64,000 nt of DNA, taken from positions 1 through 64,000 of the forward strand of contig NZ_JAAIJQ010000028.1 in the NCBI RefSeq assembly GCF_010820565.1, in the 5' to 3' direction. Source of the DNA: Thiorhodococcus minor (GTDB taxonomy: Bacteria > Pseudomonadota > Gammaproteobacteria > Chromatiales > Chromatiaceae). Of this stretch, positions 23,824-32,571 are shown piece by piece (the first letter of the stretch is position 1; every line of letters starts with the position of its first letter). The position numbers were made by a program, and so were the translations under genes. The notes beneath the pieces were generated by a model that saw only the letters and a program-made list of their open reading frames with translations, searched no databases and was not told the origin of the DNA.

Positions 23824-25797
23824 ATGCGAATTTCATTTCATCATGGCAGGCATGCTGTCCTTGCTGCCTGCGGTGCGCTCTTGAGCCTGACCGTCGCGGC
23901 CGACAGCCTCACCACACTCAAACGCCTGAGCCTTGAAGAGCTCGCGGATCTGGAAGTCTCGATCGTTTCACGCCGCCCCGAGCGCTTGGCCGACAGCGCT
24001 GCCGCGGTCTATGTGCTGACGGCAGAAGACATCCGGCGCAGCGGCTACACCAGCATTCCCGAGTTGTTGCGCCTCGTGCCGGGATTCGCCGTGGCGCGCA
24101 TCGACACCGCGGAGTGGGCCATCGGCACGCGTGGCTTCAACGGCCGCTTCGCCAACAAGCTCCTGGTCATGATCGACGGGCGCAGCGTCTACACGCCATT
24201 GTTCTCCGGGGTCTTTTGGGAGGCCTTCGATACCCTGCTCGAAGACATCGAGCGCATCGAGGTCATCCGTGGACCTGGCGCCTCGTCATGGGGCTCCAAT
24301 GCTGTCAATGGGGTCGTCAACATCATCACCAAGCGCGCCTCGGAGACTCAGGGCGGACTGGTCTCCGGGACTTGGGGTGATCGCCAGCACGGCGGCGCCG
24401 TGCGCTATGGCACCTCGGCTGGCGAGCGTGGCGCGATGCGGATTTGGGCGAAGTACCATGAGAGCCTGCCCGAGCCTGCGATTGGAAGCCAGGACGGAGA
24501 CGATGACCTCACGCGCAGCCGCGCCGGTTTCCGGGGCGACTGGGACCTCACGCCCGTCGACAGCCTCAGCGCTCAAGGCGATCTGCAGTCGACGGACAGC
24601 GACGATCCGACGCTCGACGGCGGCGATGTCATGCTGCAGTGGGATCACGTGCGCCCCTCCGGGGCCACCGATAGTCTGCGCCTGTCCTACGAGCGCGGCC
24701 GCCTCGAGACCGGTGCCGGCAGCGAGCTCATCAGCGAGGACCTGGACACCATCGACACCGAGTACCGGCATCGTTTCGTGCCCTGGGATCGCCATGATCT
24801 CAACTGGGGCCTTGGCTATCGTTGGTATCGCAGCCGCATTCAGGGCAGTGCGCTCAACGGCGCGGACCCGGCCAACCGGGTCTTCGATCTGTTCAGCACC
24901 TTCGTGCAGGACGAGATCACGCTGCTGGACGCGCGTTGGTATCTCACGCTGGGCGCCAAGATCGAGCACAACGACTTTACCGGCTGGGAGATCCAGCCAA
25001 GTGTCCGGCTGCGCTGGACACCACAACCAAGCACGACTCTGTGGGGAGCGATCTCGCGGGCGGTCCGGACACCATCGCGCGGCGAGCTCGACTTGGTCGG
25101 CGAGAGCGCCGAGCTGAGCGGCGAGAGCTCGGCCTACGGGCTGCCGGTCGTCTATCGAACGACCGGGACCAGTGCCATGGAGAGTGAGACCCTGATCGCC
25201 TATGAAGCGGGCTACCGCTGGCGGCCCAGCGCGCATCTCGGCCTCGACGTGGCGCTGTTCTACAACGACTACGACGAGCTGCGCACGTTGGAGCTGTCGG
25301 CGATCGCGCTATCCACGACGCCCTACCCACGCTGGGTCGTCTCGGCGACACCCGATAACCTTCTGAAAGGGCAGACATACGGCGCGGATGTGGTGGTCGA
25401 CTGGCGGCCAACGGCGTCTTGGAAGCTCCAGGCATGGTATTCGATTCTGCGCATGCAGCTGCAGCCGGACGCGCGCTCAACCGACGTGGATGCCTCGGCG
25501 CTTGCCGGGCGCTATCCGCAGCAGCAGGCTGGGCTAAGGGCGGGCGTGGACCTCTCCCAACGCTTGGCGCTGGATGTCTACGCGCGTTTCGTCGATCAGC
25601 TACCGGATTTCGACCTCGATGCCTACCTGGCGCTGGACGCCCGTCTGGCTTGGCGCCTGCGCCCACAGGTAACCCTCGCCTTGGTCGGTCGCAATCTGCT
25701 CGATCCGACACATGTGGAGTACGGTCAGGGGACGCTGAGTGGAACGCCTCACGAGATCGCTCGCGAGGTCATGGTGCGGCTCGAGCTGCAGTACTGA
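23824..25797 (+). CDS. TonB-dependent receptor 2
   Basis: The outer membrane receptor has a signal peptide (MRISFHHGRHAVLAACGALL), a conserved mature start (LSLEELADLEVSIVS), a plug domain (SGYTSIPELLRLVPG, VMIDGRSVYTPLFSG, IEVIRGPGASSWGSNAVNGVVNI) and a barrel ending in a terminal tyrosine. I start at 23824 (657 residues), where an AGGA lies 12 nt upstream and the signal peptide begins; the frame is open to 23725 and a start there would overlap the kinase 2 stop and mask the signal. It is the paralogue of receptor 1. The YfiR-like gene follows 23 bp later. Function as a sensor input is inferred from context. Confidence 0.88.
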   Translation: MRISFHHGRHAVLAACGALLSLTVAADSLTTLKRLSLEELADLEVSIVSRRPERLADSAAAVYVLTAEDIRRSGYTSIPELLRLVPGFAVARIDTAEWAIGTRGFNGRFANKLLVMIDGRSVYTPLFSGVFWEAFDTLLEDIERIEVIRGPGASSWGSNAVNGVVNIITKRASETQGGLVSGTWGDRQHGGAVRYGTSAGERGAMRIWAKYHESLPEPAIGSQDGDDDLTRSRAGFRGDWDLTPVDSLSAQGDLQSTDSDDPTLDGGDVMLQWDHVRPSGATDSLRLSYERGRLETGAGSELISEDLDTIDTEYRHRFVPWDRHDLNWGLGYRWYRSRIQGSALNGADPANRVFDLFSTFVQDEITLLDARWYLTLGAKIEHNDFTGWEIQPSVRLRWTPQPSTTLWGAISRAVRTPSRGELDLVGESAELSGESSAYGLPVVYRTTGTSAMESETLIAYEAGYRWRPSAHLGLDVALFYNDYDELRTLELSAIALSTTPYPRWVVSATPDNLLKGQTYGADVVVDWRPTASWKLQAWYSILRMQLQPDARSTDVDASALAGRYPQQQAGLRAGVDLSQRLALDVYARFVDQLPDFDLDAYLALDARLAWRLRPQVTLALVGRNLLDPTHVEYGQGTLSGTPHEIAREVMVRLELQY

Positions 25798-25820
25798 GCG
25801 GCGCTTGACGCACCGCGACG

Positions 25821-26435
25821 ATGAAGCTCTTTGCGCGCCGCCTCCAGGGAATGGCTCAGGTGAATCGGCAAGGCCGATCTTGTTCCCTACGCCCATTGCA
25901 CCGGCTCGCCGTGCTGCTCGGCCTGGGCGTTGGATTCGCACTGGGAGCCTCTTTCACTGCGCGCGCGGAGAGCTACGCGGAGCTTGATGTGCGGGCGGTC
26001 TACCTCTACAACTTCGCCGCCTTTGTCGACTGGCCCGACCGCGCTTTCGAGTCTTCCACCAGCCCAGTGCGCTACTGCGTGCTCGCCAATCGTGCGCTGC
26101 AGGCCAATCTGCGTCAGGTGCTGGACGGGGAAAGGGTCGACGGGCGTCCGTTCGAGCTGCTGACCGATGAGAACCCTCAGCGCTGGTCGCGCTGCCATCT
26201 CCTCTACGTCGATCACGGCTACCAGGCGTTGGCGAAGCGCGTGCTGAGACAAGCGAAGGGGCGCCCCGTCCTGACGGTCAGCGACGCCGAAACCTTCTTG
26301 TATGAAGGTGGCGCAATGGCGCTCGTGCGCAAGAGCGGCCGATTGCGACCCTTCGTCAACCGCTCTGCGGTGGCAGCCGCAGGTATCCGCATCAGCTCGA
26401 AATTGCTGCGGATTGCCACCCTAGTGGAGCCTTGA
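25821..26435 (+). CDS. YfiR-like periplasmic protein 2
   Basis: The 204-residue protein has an N-terminal signal (hydrophobic 29-48, cleavage near ARAES) and the DUF4154/YfiR signature AVYLYNFAAFVDWP (59-72). Cys86 and Cys125 are 39 residues apart, the same spacing as in the first copy and in Pseudomonas YfiR. It ends the 21428-26435 run and is convergent with the helicase gene. By analogy it would bind the periplasmic domain of kinase 2. Sequence similarity to copy 1 is limited mostly to the signature and the cysteines, which suggests the two sets are not a recent duplication. Confidence 0.83.
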   Translation: MKLFARRLQGMAQVNRQGRSCSLRPLHRLAVLLGLGVGFALGASFTARAESYAELDVRAVYLYNFAAFVDWPDRAFESSTSPVRYCVLANRALQANLRQVLDGERVDGRPFELLTDENPQRWSRCHLLYVDHGYQALAKRVLRQAKGRPVLTVSDAETFLYEGGAMALVRKSGRLRPFVNRSAVAAAGIRISSKLLRIATLVEP

Positions 26436-26621
26436 GCGCGCCTGCGTCTCATGGAAGTATCAGTGTTTTCAAGAAGTTCATGCGCGAAAGCCGCCTGCGC
26501 GACCTGGCTCATTCCAATCAAGCTCCAATCTGGACGGCAGCAAGACGATACGGCGCGCCGCCGCTTCCCCGCCATCGAATTCAGCTCCCATGACCGCGGC
26601 CCCGGCCGCCGGTCAGCCGAG

Positions 26622-29600
26622 TCACGCCAGAGGGCCTGGCTCGGCCCGTGCGGACATCGCCAGGAACGACGACGCATCCTCGACCAGCGAGTCCAGAAGC
26701 TCCTGGGGCAAGGCATCGCCGCCCTGGGCAAGCGCCACGGCGCGCATCAGCAGGGCCGCGTCGTCCTGCGTCAAGGCGCCGCCCGGCAGCGCCTCCGCAT
26801 AAAGCCATACGCCGAGCTGTTGGGGCGCTGGCGGCGCTTCACGTCCCGCGCGGAAGGCCGCAGCCGCGAGCAGCGCGCTCAGCAGCAGCTCGGCGGAAGG
26901 ACCTGGACAGGCCTGGCGCGCCAGCAATGTCGCCGCCTCCAGCCCCTCTCTGGCGCGGCGCATCAGGGGATGCTCGGCGGGCGGCTCACTCGGCGCCGTC
27001 CGGGTCTCGAAGACCGGCTCGGCCTCGGCGACGGGCGATGCGGTGCCGAGACGACCCAGACTGGCGAGAGTGCGGCGGTCGATCAGAGCAACGGGCACTC
27101 GCTCGAGCAGCCCCTCGATCGCCGCGTCATCCTCCGCGTCCACCCGATCGAGGACCACGAGCAGACCACGACTCGGCCCAACCGCATCGCCGCGTTTCTG
27201 GAGCAAGACGCGCGCGATGCGCGTCCCGAAGAGCCGCTGCAGCTCGAGGATGCAGTTCCGGACCATCTCATCCGACGCGCTGCCGCGCTGCGCCGACGGG
27301 CTGATTTCCGGGCTGGCCGATACCAAGGCCGCGGCCGCCGCGCCGGGATGGGACGTCTCGGTCGGCGTCCCGGCTGGCTCCGCCCCGGCCCCCTCCGGCG
27401 CTGGCTTCGCCTCGGCCAGGTCGTCTGCCAAGACCTCGGCCAAGCGTTTGGAGACGCTGACAACATCCTCGGTCGCGTCGGGATCGACCACATTGTCGAA
27501 GAGATGGCGCTTGCCCTGAACCAGCTCGAGCACGCGCTCCTCATAAGAGGCCGCGGCGACCAGCAGCACTGCCTGGACCTTCTGGCGCTGCCCGAGACGA
27601 TGCACGCGGGCGATGCGCTGATCCAGCACGGCCGGATTCCAGGGGATGTCCAGATTGATGAGAACCGCGGCGTTCTGCAGGTTCAGCCCGGTGCCGCCGG
27701 CATCCGTGGAGATGAACACCTGGATGGCATCATCCTCGCGGAAGCGGTCCATCAGCGCGCCGCGCTTATGCGTGGGCACGCCGCCGTGGAGCCGGACGCT
27801 GCCGAGCCCCATGCGGCGGACGCGCTGCTCGACCAGCTCGGTCATGCGCTCCCACTGGGAGAAGACCACGGCCTTGAGCCCGGCCATGCGGCAGAGCTCG
27901 TCGAGGATGCTTTCCAGCTCATCCAGCTTGGGTGCGCCCTCGGTCTCCTTGTCGACCAGGCCCGCCGCGTTGCACGCCATGCGGGCGCGCTGTAGGGCGG
28001 CCATCATGCGATTCTGCTCGCTCGGCGTCAGGGGACGGCGCTTCATGATCTGCGCCAGCATGGTCGCGGCCTGCAGGGCATCGTCATGGATGCCTTGCTG
28101 GACCTCGGTCATGGGCACGTCGACGCGCTGGACGATGCGCTCCGGCAGCTGATCGCGCACCAGGGAGCGGTCGCGCCTGAGCATGGCGGTCGCGAGCCTG
28201 CGACGCAGCTCGGAGAGATTGCGATAGCCCAGGACCTTGCCGCGCTCGTCCGTGATGTGGAAGTCGACCATGTAGCGCCAGAGCGGACCGAGCACGCGGG
28301 CGTCGACGACCTGCATCAGACTGTAGAGGTCCTCCAATCGGTTCTCGAGCGGCGTGCCGGTCAGCACGAAGGCGTAGCGCGACTGGATCCGCTTGACCGC
28401 GCTGGCGATCTTGGTCCGCCAGTTCTTGATGCGCTGCGCCTCGTCCAGGATCAAGAGATCCGGACAGAGCTCCGCATTGATGACGCTGTGGTCGCGCATC
28501 AGCAGCTCGTAGTTCACGACATAGAAACCGCGCCCCTGACGGTACTGAACCGCGCGGGCATCCAAGGGCCCTTGAATGACATGGGCCTGGGTGGCCGTGA
28601 ACTTGGCGATCTCACGCGCCCATTGCTGTTTGAGCGAGGCAGGACAGACGATGAGCACGCGCTCGACGCCATCGTGAGTGTGCAGCCAGTAGGCGGCGGC
28701 AATGGCCTGGAGGGTCTTGCCGAGACCCATGTCGTCCGCGAGCAGGGCGCGCCCGCGTCCGGCGAGAAAGGCGACGCCTTCCACTTGATAGGGATAGAGA
28801 CGCGCCGCGATTCCTGGCAGACGACCGCCGCCGGCGCGAATCTGGCTGCCGATCTCCTCGGCACGGATCGCGCGGGCCGCGTCCTCCGCCAACCGCCGCG
28901 CAAAGCCCAGCGCGTCGTCGCCGATCAGGAGGTCATCGCGATCCCGGGTCTGATCGGCAAAGCGTAGGAAGTCGTCCGGGATCCTGAGCCGAAACCGGCC
29001 CTCGGCGTCGAAGTGCTGCTGGAGGAGGGGGCTCAGGTCAACGGCCGTGGGCTCGGCGCCAAGGTGCAGCCGAATCCTGGGGGCATCATCGCATTCCCAA
29101 TCGAGGTAGACGTAGGCCGTGGGGGCGCCACTTCCCTTGATCCTCGCATAGTCCTTGCGCTTGCGGATCCGATGCGCCACGGCCTCGATGTGCTTGCAGG
29201 TGCCAAGCTCGTTGGTGGCGAAATCCGGACAGGTGCAATAGTTCGCCCGCCGCGCCAGGGAGCGGATATGAACGCGGTAGCTGACGGGAAAGTGGGTGGT
29301 GGATTGCAGCGAGCGGGCGCTCCAGAGGCCGAAGCCACTCTCCTCGGCCTCTGGCGACAGCGGCTCGACCCGAACCTCGGCGCGCGCCTTGGCGATGCGC
29401 TCCTCGATGGCCGTCTGAGCCGCATCCGCAAGCTGCTGGGCATCGCCCTGTCCCTTGGCATAGGCGAAGAGGGCCGCCAGGGCGTGAACGCACAGCTCGG
29501 CGCCAGAATCGTCCGGGGCTCGGCAGTCGCAGCCCGCTAGGATCGCGCCTGTCTCGTCGAGCGCGATCTCGACTTGGAGCTTATCGCCCGAGTCCTCGTC

Positions 29601-29795
29601 CTCGACCTCCGCCCAAAGCCCTGCGCCCTCAGGATCGAGGCCGGTCACGCGGTGCTCGTTGCTGTACCTGAGCGCGGCGCGAACCACCGACGGCTGGGCG
29701 AGGCGCTCGAGCGCCTCGGTATCGAGCAAGAAGGGATCCAAGCCGTTTGGGTGCCGAGGACGCGCCGCGCCCTCTTCGGGGGAAGCCTGGCTCAT
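26622..29795 (-). CDS. SNF2 helicase with two SWIM-type zinc fingers
   Basis: This 1057-residue protein is a Swi2/Snf2 DNA translocase. The N terminus has two CxC...CxH motifs: CDCRAPDDSGAELCVH near residue 90 and CTCPDFATNELGTCKH near 190, both SWIM-type. The motor follows, with Walker A GLGKT (Lys360), a DEAQ box (451-454) and helicase-C motifs (STDAGGTGLNL, QRIARVHRLGQRQKVQ). The last ~250 residues are not part of the motor and have an alpha-helical, partly nucleotidyltransferase-like look (LLVVLDRVDAEDD) that I cannot classify. Bacterial SWIM-SNF2 proteins are poorly understood; transcription recycling, DNA repair or defence roles are possible. It stands alone, convergent with the receptor cluster. 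Confidence 0.92.
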   Translation of the reverse strand: MSQASPEEGAARPRHPNGLDPFLLDTEALERLAQPSVVRAALRYSNEHRVTGLDPEGAGLWAEVEDEDSGDKLQVEIALDETGAILAGCDCRAPDDSGAELCVHALAALFAYAKGQGDAQQLADAAQTAIEERIAKARAEVRVEPLSPEAEESGFGLWSARSLQSTTHFPVSYRVHIRSLARRANYCTCPDFATNELGTCKHIEAVAHRIRKRKDYARIKGSGAPTAYVYLDWECDDAPRIRLHLGAEPTAVDLSPLLQQHFDAEGRFRLRIPDDFLRFADQTRDRDDLLIGDDALGFARRLAEDAARAIRAEEIGSQIRAGGGRLPGIAARLYPYQVEGVAFLAGRGRALLADDMGLGKTLQAIAAAYWLHTHDGVERVLIVCPASLKQQWAREIAKFTATQAHVIQGPLDARAVQYRQGRGFYVVNYELLMRDHSVINAELCPDLLILDEAQRIKNWRTKIASAVKRIQSRYAFVLTGTPLENRLEDLYSLMQVVDARVLGPLWRYMVDFHITDERGKVLGYRNLSELRRRLATAMLRRDRSLVRDQLPERIVQRVDVPMTEVQQGIHDDALQAATMLAQIMKRRPLTPSEQNRMMAALQRARMACNAAGLVDKETEGAPKLDELESILDELCRMAGLKAVVFSQWERMTELVEQRVRRMGLGSVRLHGGVPTHKRGALMDRFREDDAIQVFISTDAGGTGLNLQNAAVLINLDIPWNPAVLDQRIARVHRLGQRQKVQAVLLVAAASYEERVLELVQGKRHLFDNVVDPDATEDVVSVSKRLAEVLADDLAEAKPAPEGAGAEPAGTPTETSHPGAAAAALVSASPEISPSAQRGSASDEMVRNCILELQRLFGTRIARVLLQKRGDAVGPSRGLLVVLDRVDAEDDAAIEGLLERVPVALIDRRTLASLGRLGTASPVAEAEPVFETRTAPSEPPAEHPLMRRAREGLEAATLLARQACPGPSAELLLSALLAAAAFRAGREAPPAPQQLGVWLYAEALPGGALTQDDAALLMRAVALAQGGDALPQELLDSLVEDASSFLAMSARAEPGPLA

Positions 29796-29985
29796 GGTGA
29801 CTCCTGATCGCCGTTGTCGGTTGAGCGCGCGCGGCGACCGGAGATGGGCCCGGGGCAGCGCAGGCCTATTCTAACGACAGCGGCGACAGTGTCATCCACG
29901 CCGCTCCCTATCCACTCAGGCATCCAATCGCCAAGCATCGCGGCGGGCAGACGCCCGAGCCAAAGGAGAGCTCAGGGCAAGGAGG

Positions 29986-30402
29986 TCACCGCGCCTCGTC
30001 GATCATGGAGCGGATCTTGGCGAACGTCTGGGCCAGGGATGCAGGGAACTCGGCATCGTCGGGGACCATCTCCGCGATGTCATCGGCGCCATAGCTCATA
30101 TAGCGCACCTGGGTCTTGCCATCCTTGGAGAAGACCATCACGAACTTCGGCATCAAGATCGACCGCTCAGGATTGAAGGTCAGACTCTTGTCGGCCTTGG
30201 TCGGCTTGCAGATCTGCATCATGTGCAGATCGAAATCGTCGGCCACCTGCCCGCCATGCGCCCTGAAGGTCGTCTTCATGTCCATGGTATCGGCGTTGTT
30301 CACGACGAACGCGCTTGCTTCCACGATCTCCTTGAAGTCGCTGACGAACTGCTGAACGCTCTTGGCGCTCTCGACCGCGTAAAGATCCTCATTTCTCTTC
30401 AT
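29986..30402 (-). CDS. DUF302-like small protein
   Basis: A 138-residue soluble protein without signal peptide or membrane segment. The segment from DLHMMQICKPTKADKSL through ILMPKFVMVFSKDGKTQVRYM resembles the DUF302 fold (a cysteine-proline motif followed by a beta strand ending in LLPC/LMPK). The family has no settled biochemical role, though members occur beside sulfur and redox genes in sulfur oxidisers. It is divergent from the LutA/LldE-like gene at 30666. Could instead be an unrelated conserved protein of the lineage. Confidence 0.55.
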   Translation of the reverse strand: MKRNEDLYAVESAKSVQQFVSDFKEIVEASAFVVNNADTMDMKTTFRAHGGQVADDFDLHMMQICKPTKADKSLTFNPERSILMPKFVMVFSKDGKTQVRYMSYGADDIAEMVPDDAEFPASLAQTFAKIRSMIDEAR

Positions 30403-30665
30403 TGCTTACACCTCAGTTTGGATGGGATTCGGGGACCTGCTCACTCCGTCAATCGCGGGGCCATTCGGCCGGCAGCAGGCGTGCCCGAGTCATCGGACGG
30501 AATACCGCAGCGCCCTGATGGGAGAACGCTATCACCCGCGGGCACTGACGTGACAGGGCAATTGTCAACCGAGGGAAGGTCGTCGATACCGTTTCGGCTT
30601 GTGCGGCGGATCGAATGCACGTCAAATTGAGTGCAAGCCACTTTCAGACCGAGCCAGCCCAAGCC

Positions 30666-31409
30666 ATGAGCAAGCCAGAGCATGTTCTCTTCTTCGGCAC
30701 CTGCCTTGTCGATCTCGGCAGCCCTGAAGCTGGACTCGCGGCCATTCGCCTGATCCAGCAGGCCGGCGTTCAGGTGCGCTTCCCGCAAGGTCAAACCTGC
30801 TGCGGCCAGCCCGCCTACCACTCAGGCTATCGTGATGAGGCAAGACGCGTCGCCCGACAACAGATCGCAGCGCTGCAGGGCAGCGAGCCGGTCGTCGTCC
30901 CCTCCGCATCCTGCGCAGGCATGATGCGCAACCACTACCCGCGGCTGTTCGAGGGCACGGCGGATGCGGAGCGCGCAAATGCTATGGCGGATCGCGTAGT
31001 GGAGCTGTGCGACTTCCTCGCACGGGTCCTGCGGATCGAGCTGGCGGACAAGGGACAGCCGCTACGAGTGGCCTTGCACCATTCCTGCTCGGCTCGGCGC
31101 GAGCTGGACGTCGCGGGCGCCGCGGCCGCACTGCTGGGCCGCCTCGCGAACGTCAAGGTCGTCGAGCCGGACCATGCCGAGGAATGCTGCGGATTCGGCG
31201 GAACCTTCGCGATCAAGGAGCCGGAGATCTCGGCTGCCATGGCCGCTGACAAGGCGTCTTCTCTAGCCGCGACCGAGGCAGACGTCCTCGTCAGTCAAGA
31301 CTGCGGCTGCCTCATGAATATCGGTGGAACCGCGGAAAAGGCGGGCGTTGCCCTAAAGACGATGCATATCGCGGAGCTTCTGTGGAAGCGCTGCCAAGCC
31401 CCCTCCTGA
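30666..31409 (+). CDS. LutA/LldE-type cysteine-rich protein
   Basis: The 247-residue protein has two cysteine-rich CCG domains: CCGQPAYHSG in the first half and CCGFGGTF in the second, with SASCAGM and QDCGCLMNIGG between and after. This is the pattern of LutA/LldE and of heterodisulfide reductase HdrB-like subunits, which bind a special 4Fe-4S cluster. LutA normally works with LutB and LutC in L-lactate oxidation, but neither is nearby, so the electron partner is unclear. I start at 30666 (MSKPEHVLFF); a longer frame begins at 30615. It may partner with a lactate or glycolate dehydrogenase elsewhere. Confidence 0.86.
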   Translation: MSKPEHVLFFGTCLVDLGSPEAGLAAIRLIQQAGVQVRFPQGQTCCGQPAYHSGYRDEARRVARQQIAALQGSEPVVVPSASCAGMMRNHYPRLFEGTADAERANAMADRVVELCDFLARVLRIELADKGQPLRVALHHSCSARRELDVAGAAAALLGRLANVKVVEPDHAEECCGFGGTFAIKEPEISAAMAADKASSLAATEADVLVSQDCGCLMNIGGTAEKAGVALKTMHIAELLWKRCQAPS

Positions 31410-31481
31410 GCGACGGATGCGCATCGGCCGAGCCTGGCTCGTTCTTAAACCCGTTCTTGCCCTTCAACCTAGAATCCGTCA

Positions 31482-31516
31482 CTTGAACCGCAAAGGCACA
31501 AAGGCGCAAAGAGCAC
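31482..31516 (+). repeat. CAAAG-type dispersed repeat, second copy
   Basis: This 35-bp segment closely matches the reverse complement of 178-208 (TTGAACCG, then repeated CAAAG with GCGCAAAG). It lies between two convergent genes, downstream of the LutA/LldE-like gene and of the HAD phosphatase. No coding function is seen. Confidence 0.5.
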
Positions 31517-31672
31517 GAGGGATAAGAGAGACTTGGGCGACGAAGGCATTTCAGCCGCCAGGAGACGGAAGGCGACGAGCAATTGTTGGCGACGGCAGGC
31601 GTGCGCTCTGCCGCTCAGACGCGAGCGAGGGTCGCGCGCCTATCGGCTCGATCCTCGCCGCACCGGCCGAAT

Positions 31673-32479
31673 TCAGTTGAAGAGGCCGTAGTGATAGGCG
31701 CCCTCGATGACGCCGCTGGTGTAGTAGCCGCTCAGACCCATGAAATCGCCCTTGGCGAAGTAGACCTTGAGGTCGGGATTCTCGGCCATGGCCTCGCGCA
31801 CCTTCTCGACGAGCTGATCGTCGGCGTTGCGGACCAGGACACCGGAGAAGCCCGCCGTGAGCGGAAAGATGTCGTTGCCGCTGTCACCGCAGAAGACGAC
31901 CTGCGCCTTGGGCGTACCCAGCTCCTCGGCGACATACTCCAACGCGGTTTGCTTGGTCGCGCTCTGCGGCAGGAAATCCAGCAGCCCCTTGCCGTCCTGG
32001 GAATCGAAGCTGTAGATGATGACCTCGTCGAAGCGGCCTTCGACACACTCGTGCACCCGCTTCAGGATCTCGTCCTTGCGCGCGTGATCCACATAGTAGC
32101 TTTGCTTGAAGGGATTCAGGTGCTCGGCCTCCTGCTGGCGCAAGCCAGGAATGTCCGCAACGGCGGTGCGAACGGCCTGGGCATCCCAGCGCGGACTGGC
32201 GTGCTTGACGTGCGCGACCCAGCCCTCGTCGAAAGTCCAGTCGCCGTTCTCGAGCCGCCGGATGGAGGTCCCGACATCCCCGATCAGATAGTCGGGACGC
32301 CGCACGCCAAACTCGTCGATGGCCTTCTCCGTCAGGGCCAGATTGCGCCCGGTGACATAGACCACGGTGACGCCGTGCTCGCGGGTGAGTGTGTTGAAGC
32401 GCTCGATGGCTTCCGGATCGCGCTCCCAACGGCCATTGGGCAAAAGGGTACGGTCCAGATCGGTCGCTAGGATCTTCAT
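31673..32479 (-). CDS. HAD phosphatase, sucrose-phosphatase-like
   Basis: The 268-residue enzyme is a HAD-superfamily hydrolase of the Cof/sucrose-phosphatase type. Motif I is DLDRT (Asp7 nucleophile, Asp9), motif II is VTGRN, and VFCGDSGNDIFPL near the C terminus is motif IV. Sucrose-phosphate, glucosylglycerol-phosphate and mannosylglycerate-phosphate phosphatases belong to this group, so its sugar-phosphate substrate cannot be named from sequence. It lies downstream of the GH13_18 gene on the same strand with a stem-loop between, and GGAGAA precedes its start. The pair suggests synthesis or recycling of a glucosyl compatible solute. Confidence 0.83.
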   Translation of the reverse strand: MKILATDLDRTLLPNGRWERDPEAIERFNTLTREHGVTVVYVTGRNLALTEKAIDEFGVRRPDYLIGDVGTSIRRLENGDWTFDEGWVAHVKHASPRWDAQAVRTAVADIPGLRQQEAEHLNPFKQSYYVDHARKDEILKRVHECVEGRFDEVIIYSFDSQDGKGLLDFLPQSATKQTALEYVAEELGTPKAQVVFCGDSGNDIFPLTAGFSGVLVRNADDQLVEKVREAMAENPDLKVYFAKGDFMGLSGYYTSGVIEGAYHYGLFN

Positions 32480-32501
32480 GGCGGTTCTCCGATGAGAATG
32501 C

Positions 32502-32533
32502 CCCCGCAGCCATCACCGACGATGGCTGCGGGG
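32502..32533. other. Stem-loop between GH13_18 and HAD genes
   Basis: A perfect 13-bp stem (32502-32514 with 32521-32533) has a 6-nt loop, in the 92-bp gap between the two co-oriented genes. No T-run follows on either strand, so mRNA processing or attenuation between the genes is more likely than full termination. Confidence 0.5.
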
Positions 32534-32571
32534 ACGCTCCGGGGGGAAAGATGGGCTCGCGCCGAATACTG

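Noticed and set aside
26451-27995. Plus-strand frame of 514 codons opposite the SNF2 gene
   Set aside because: It lies opposite helicase-C motifs and has no recognisable domain.
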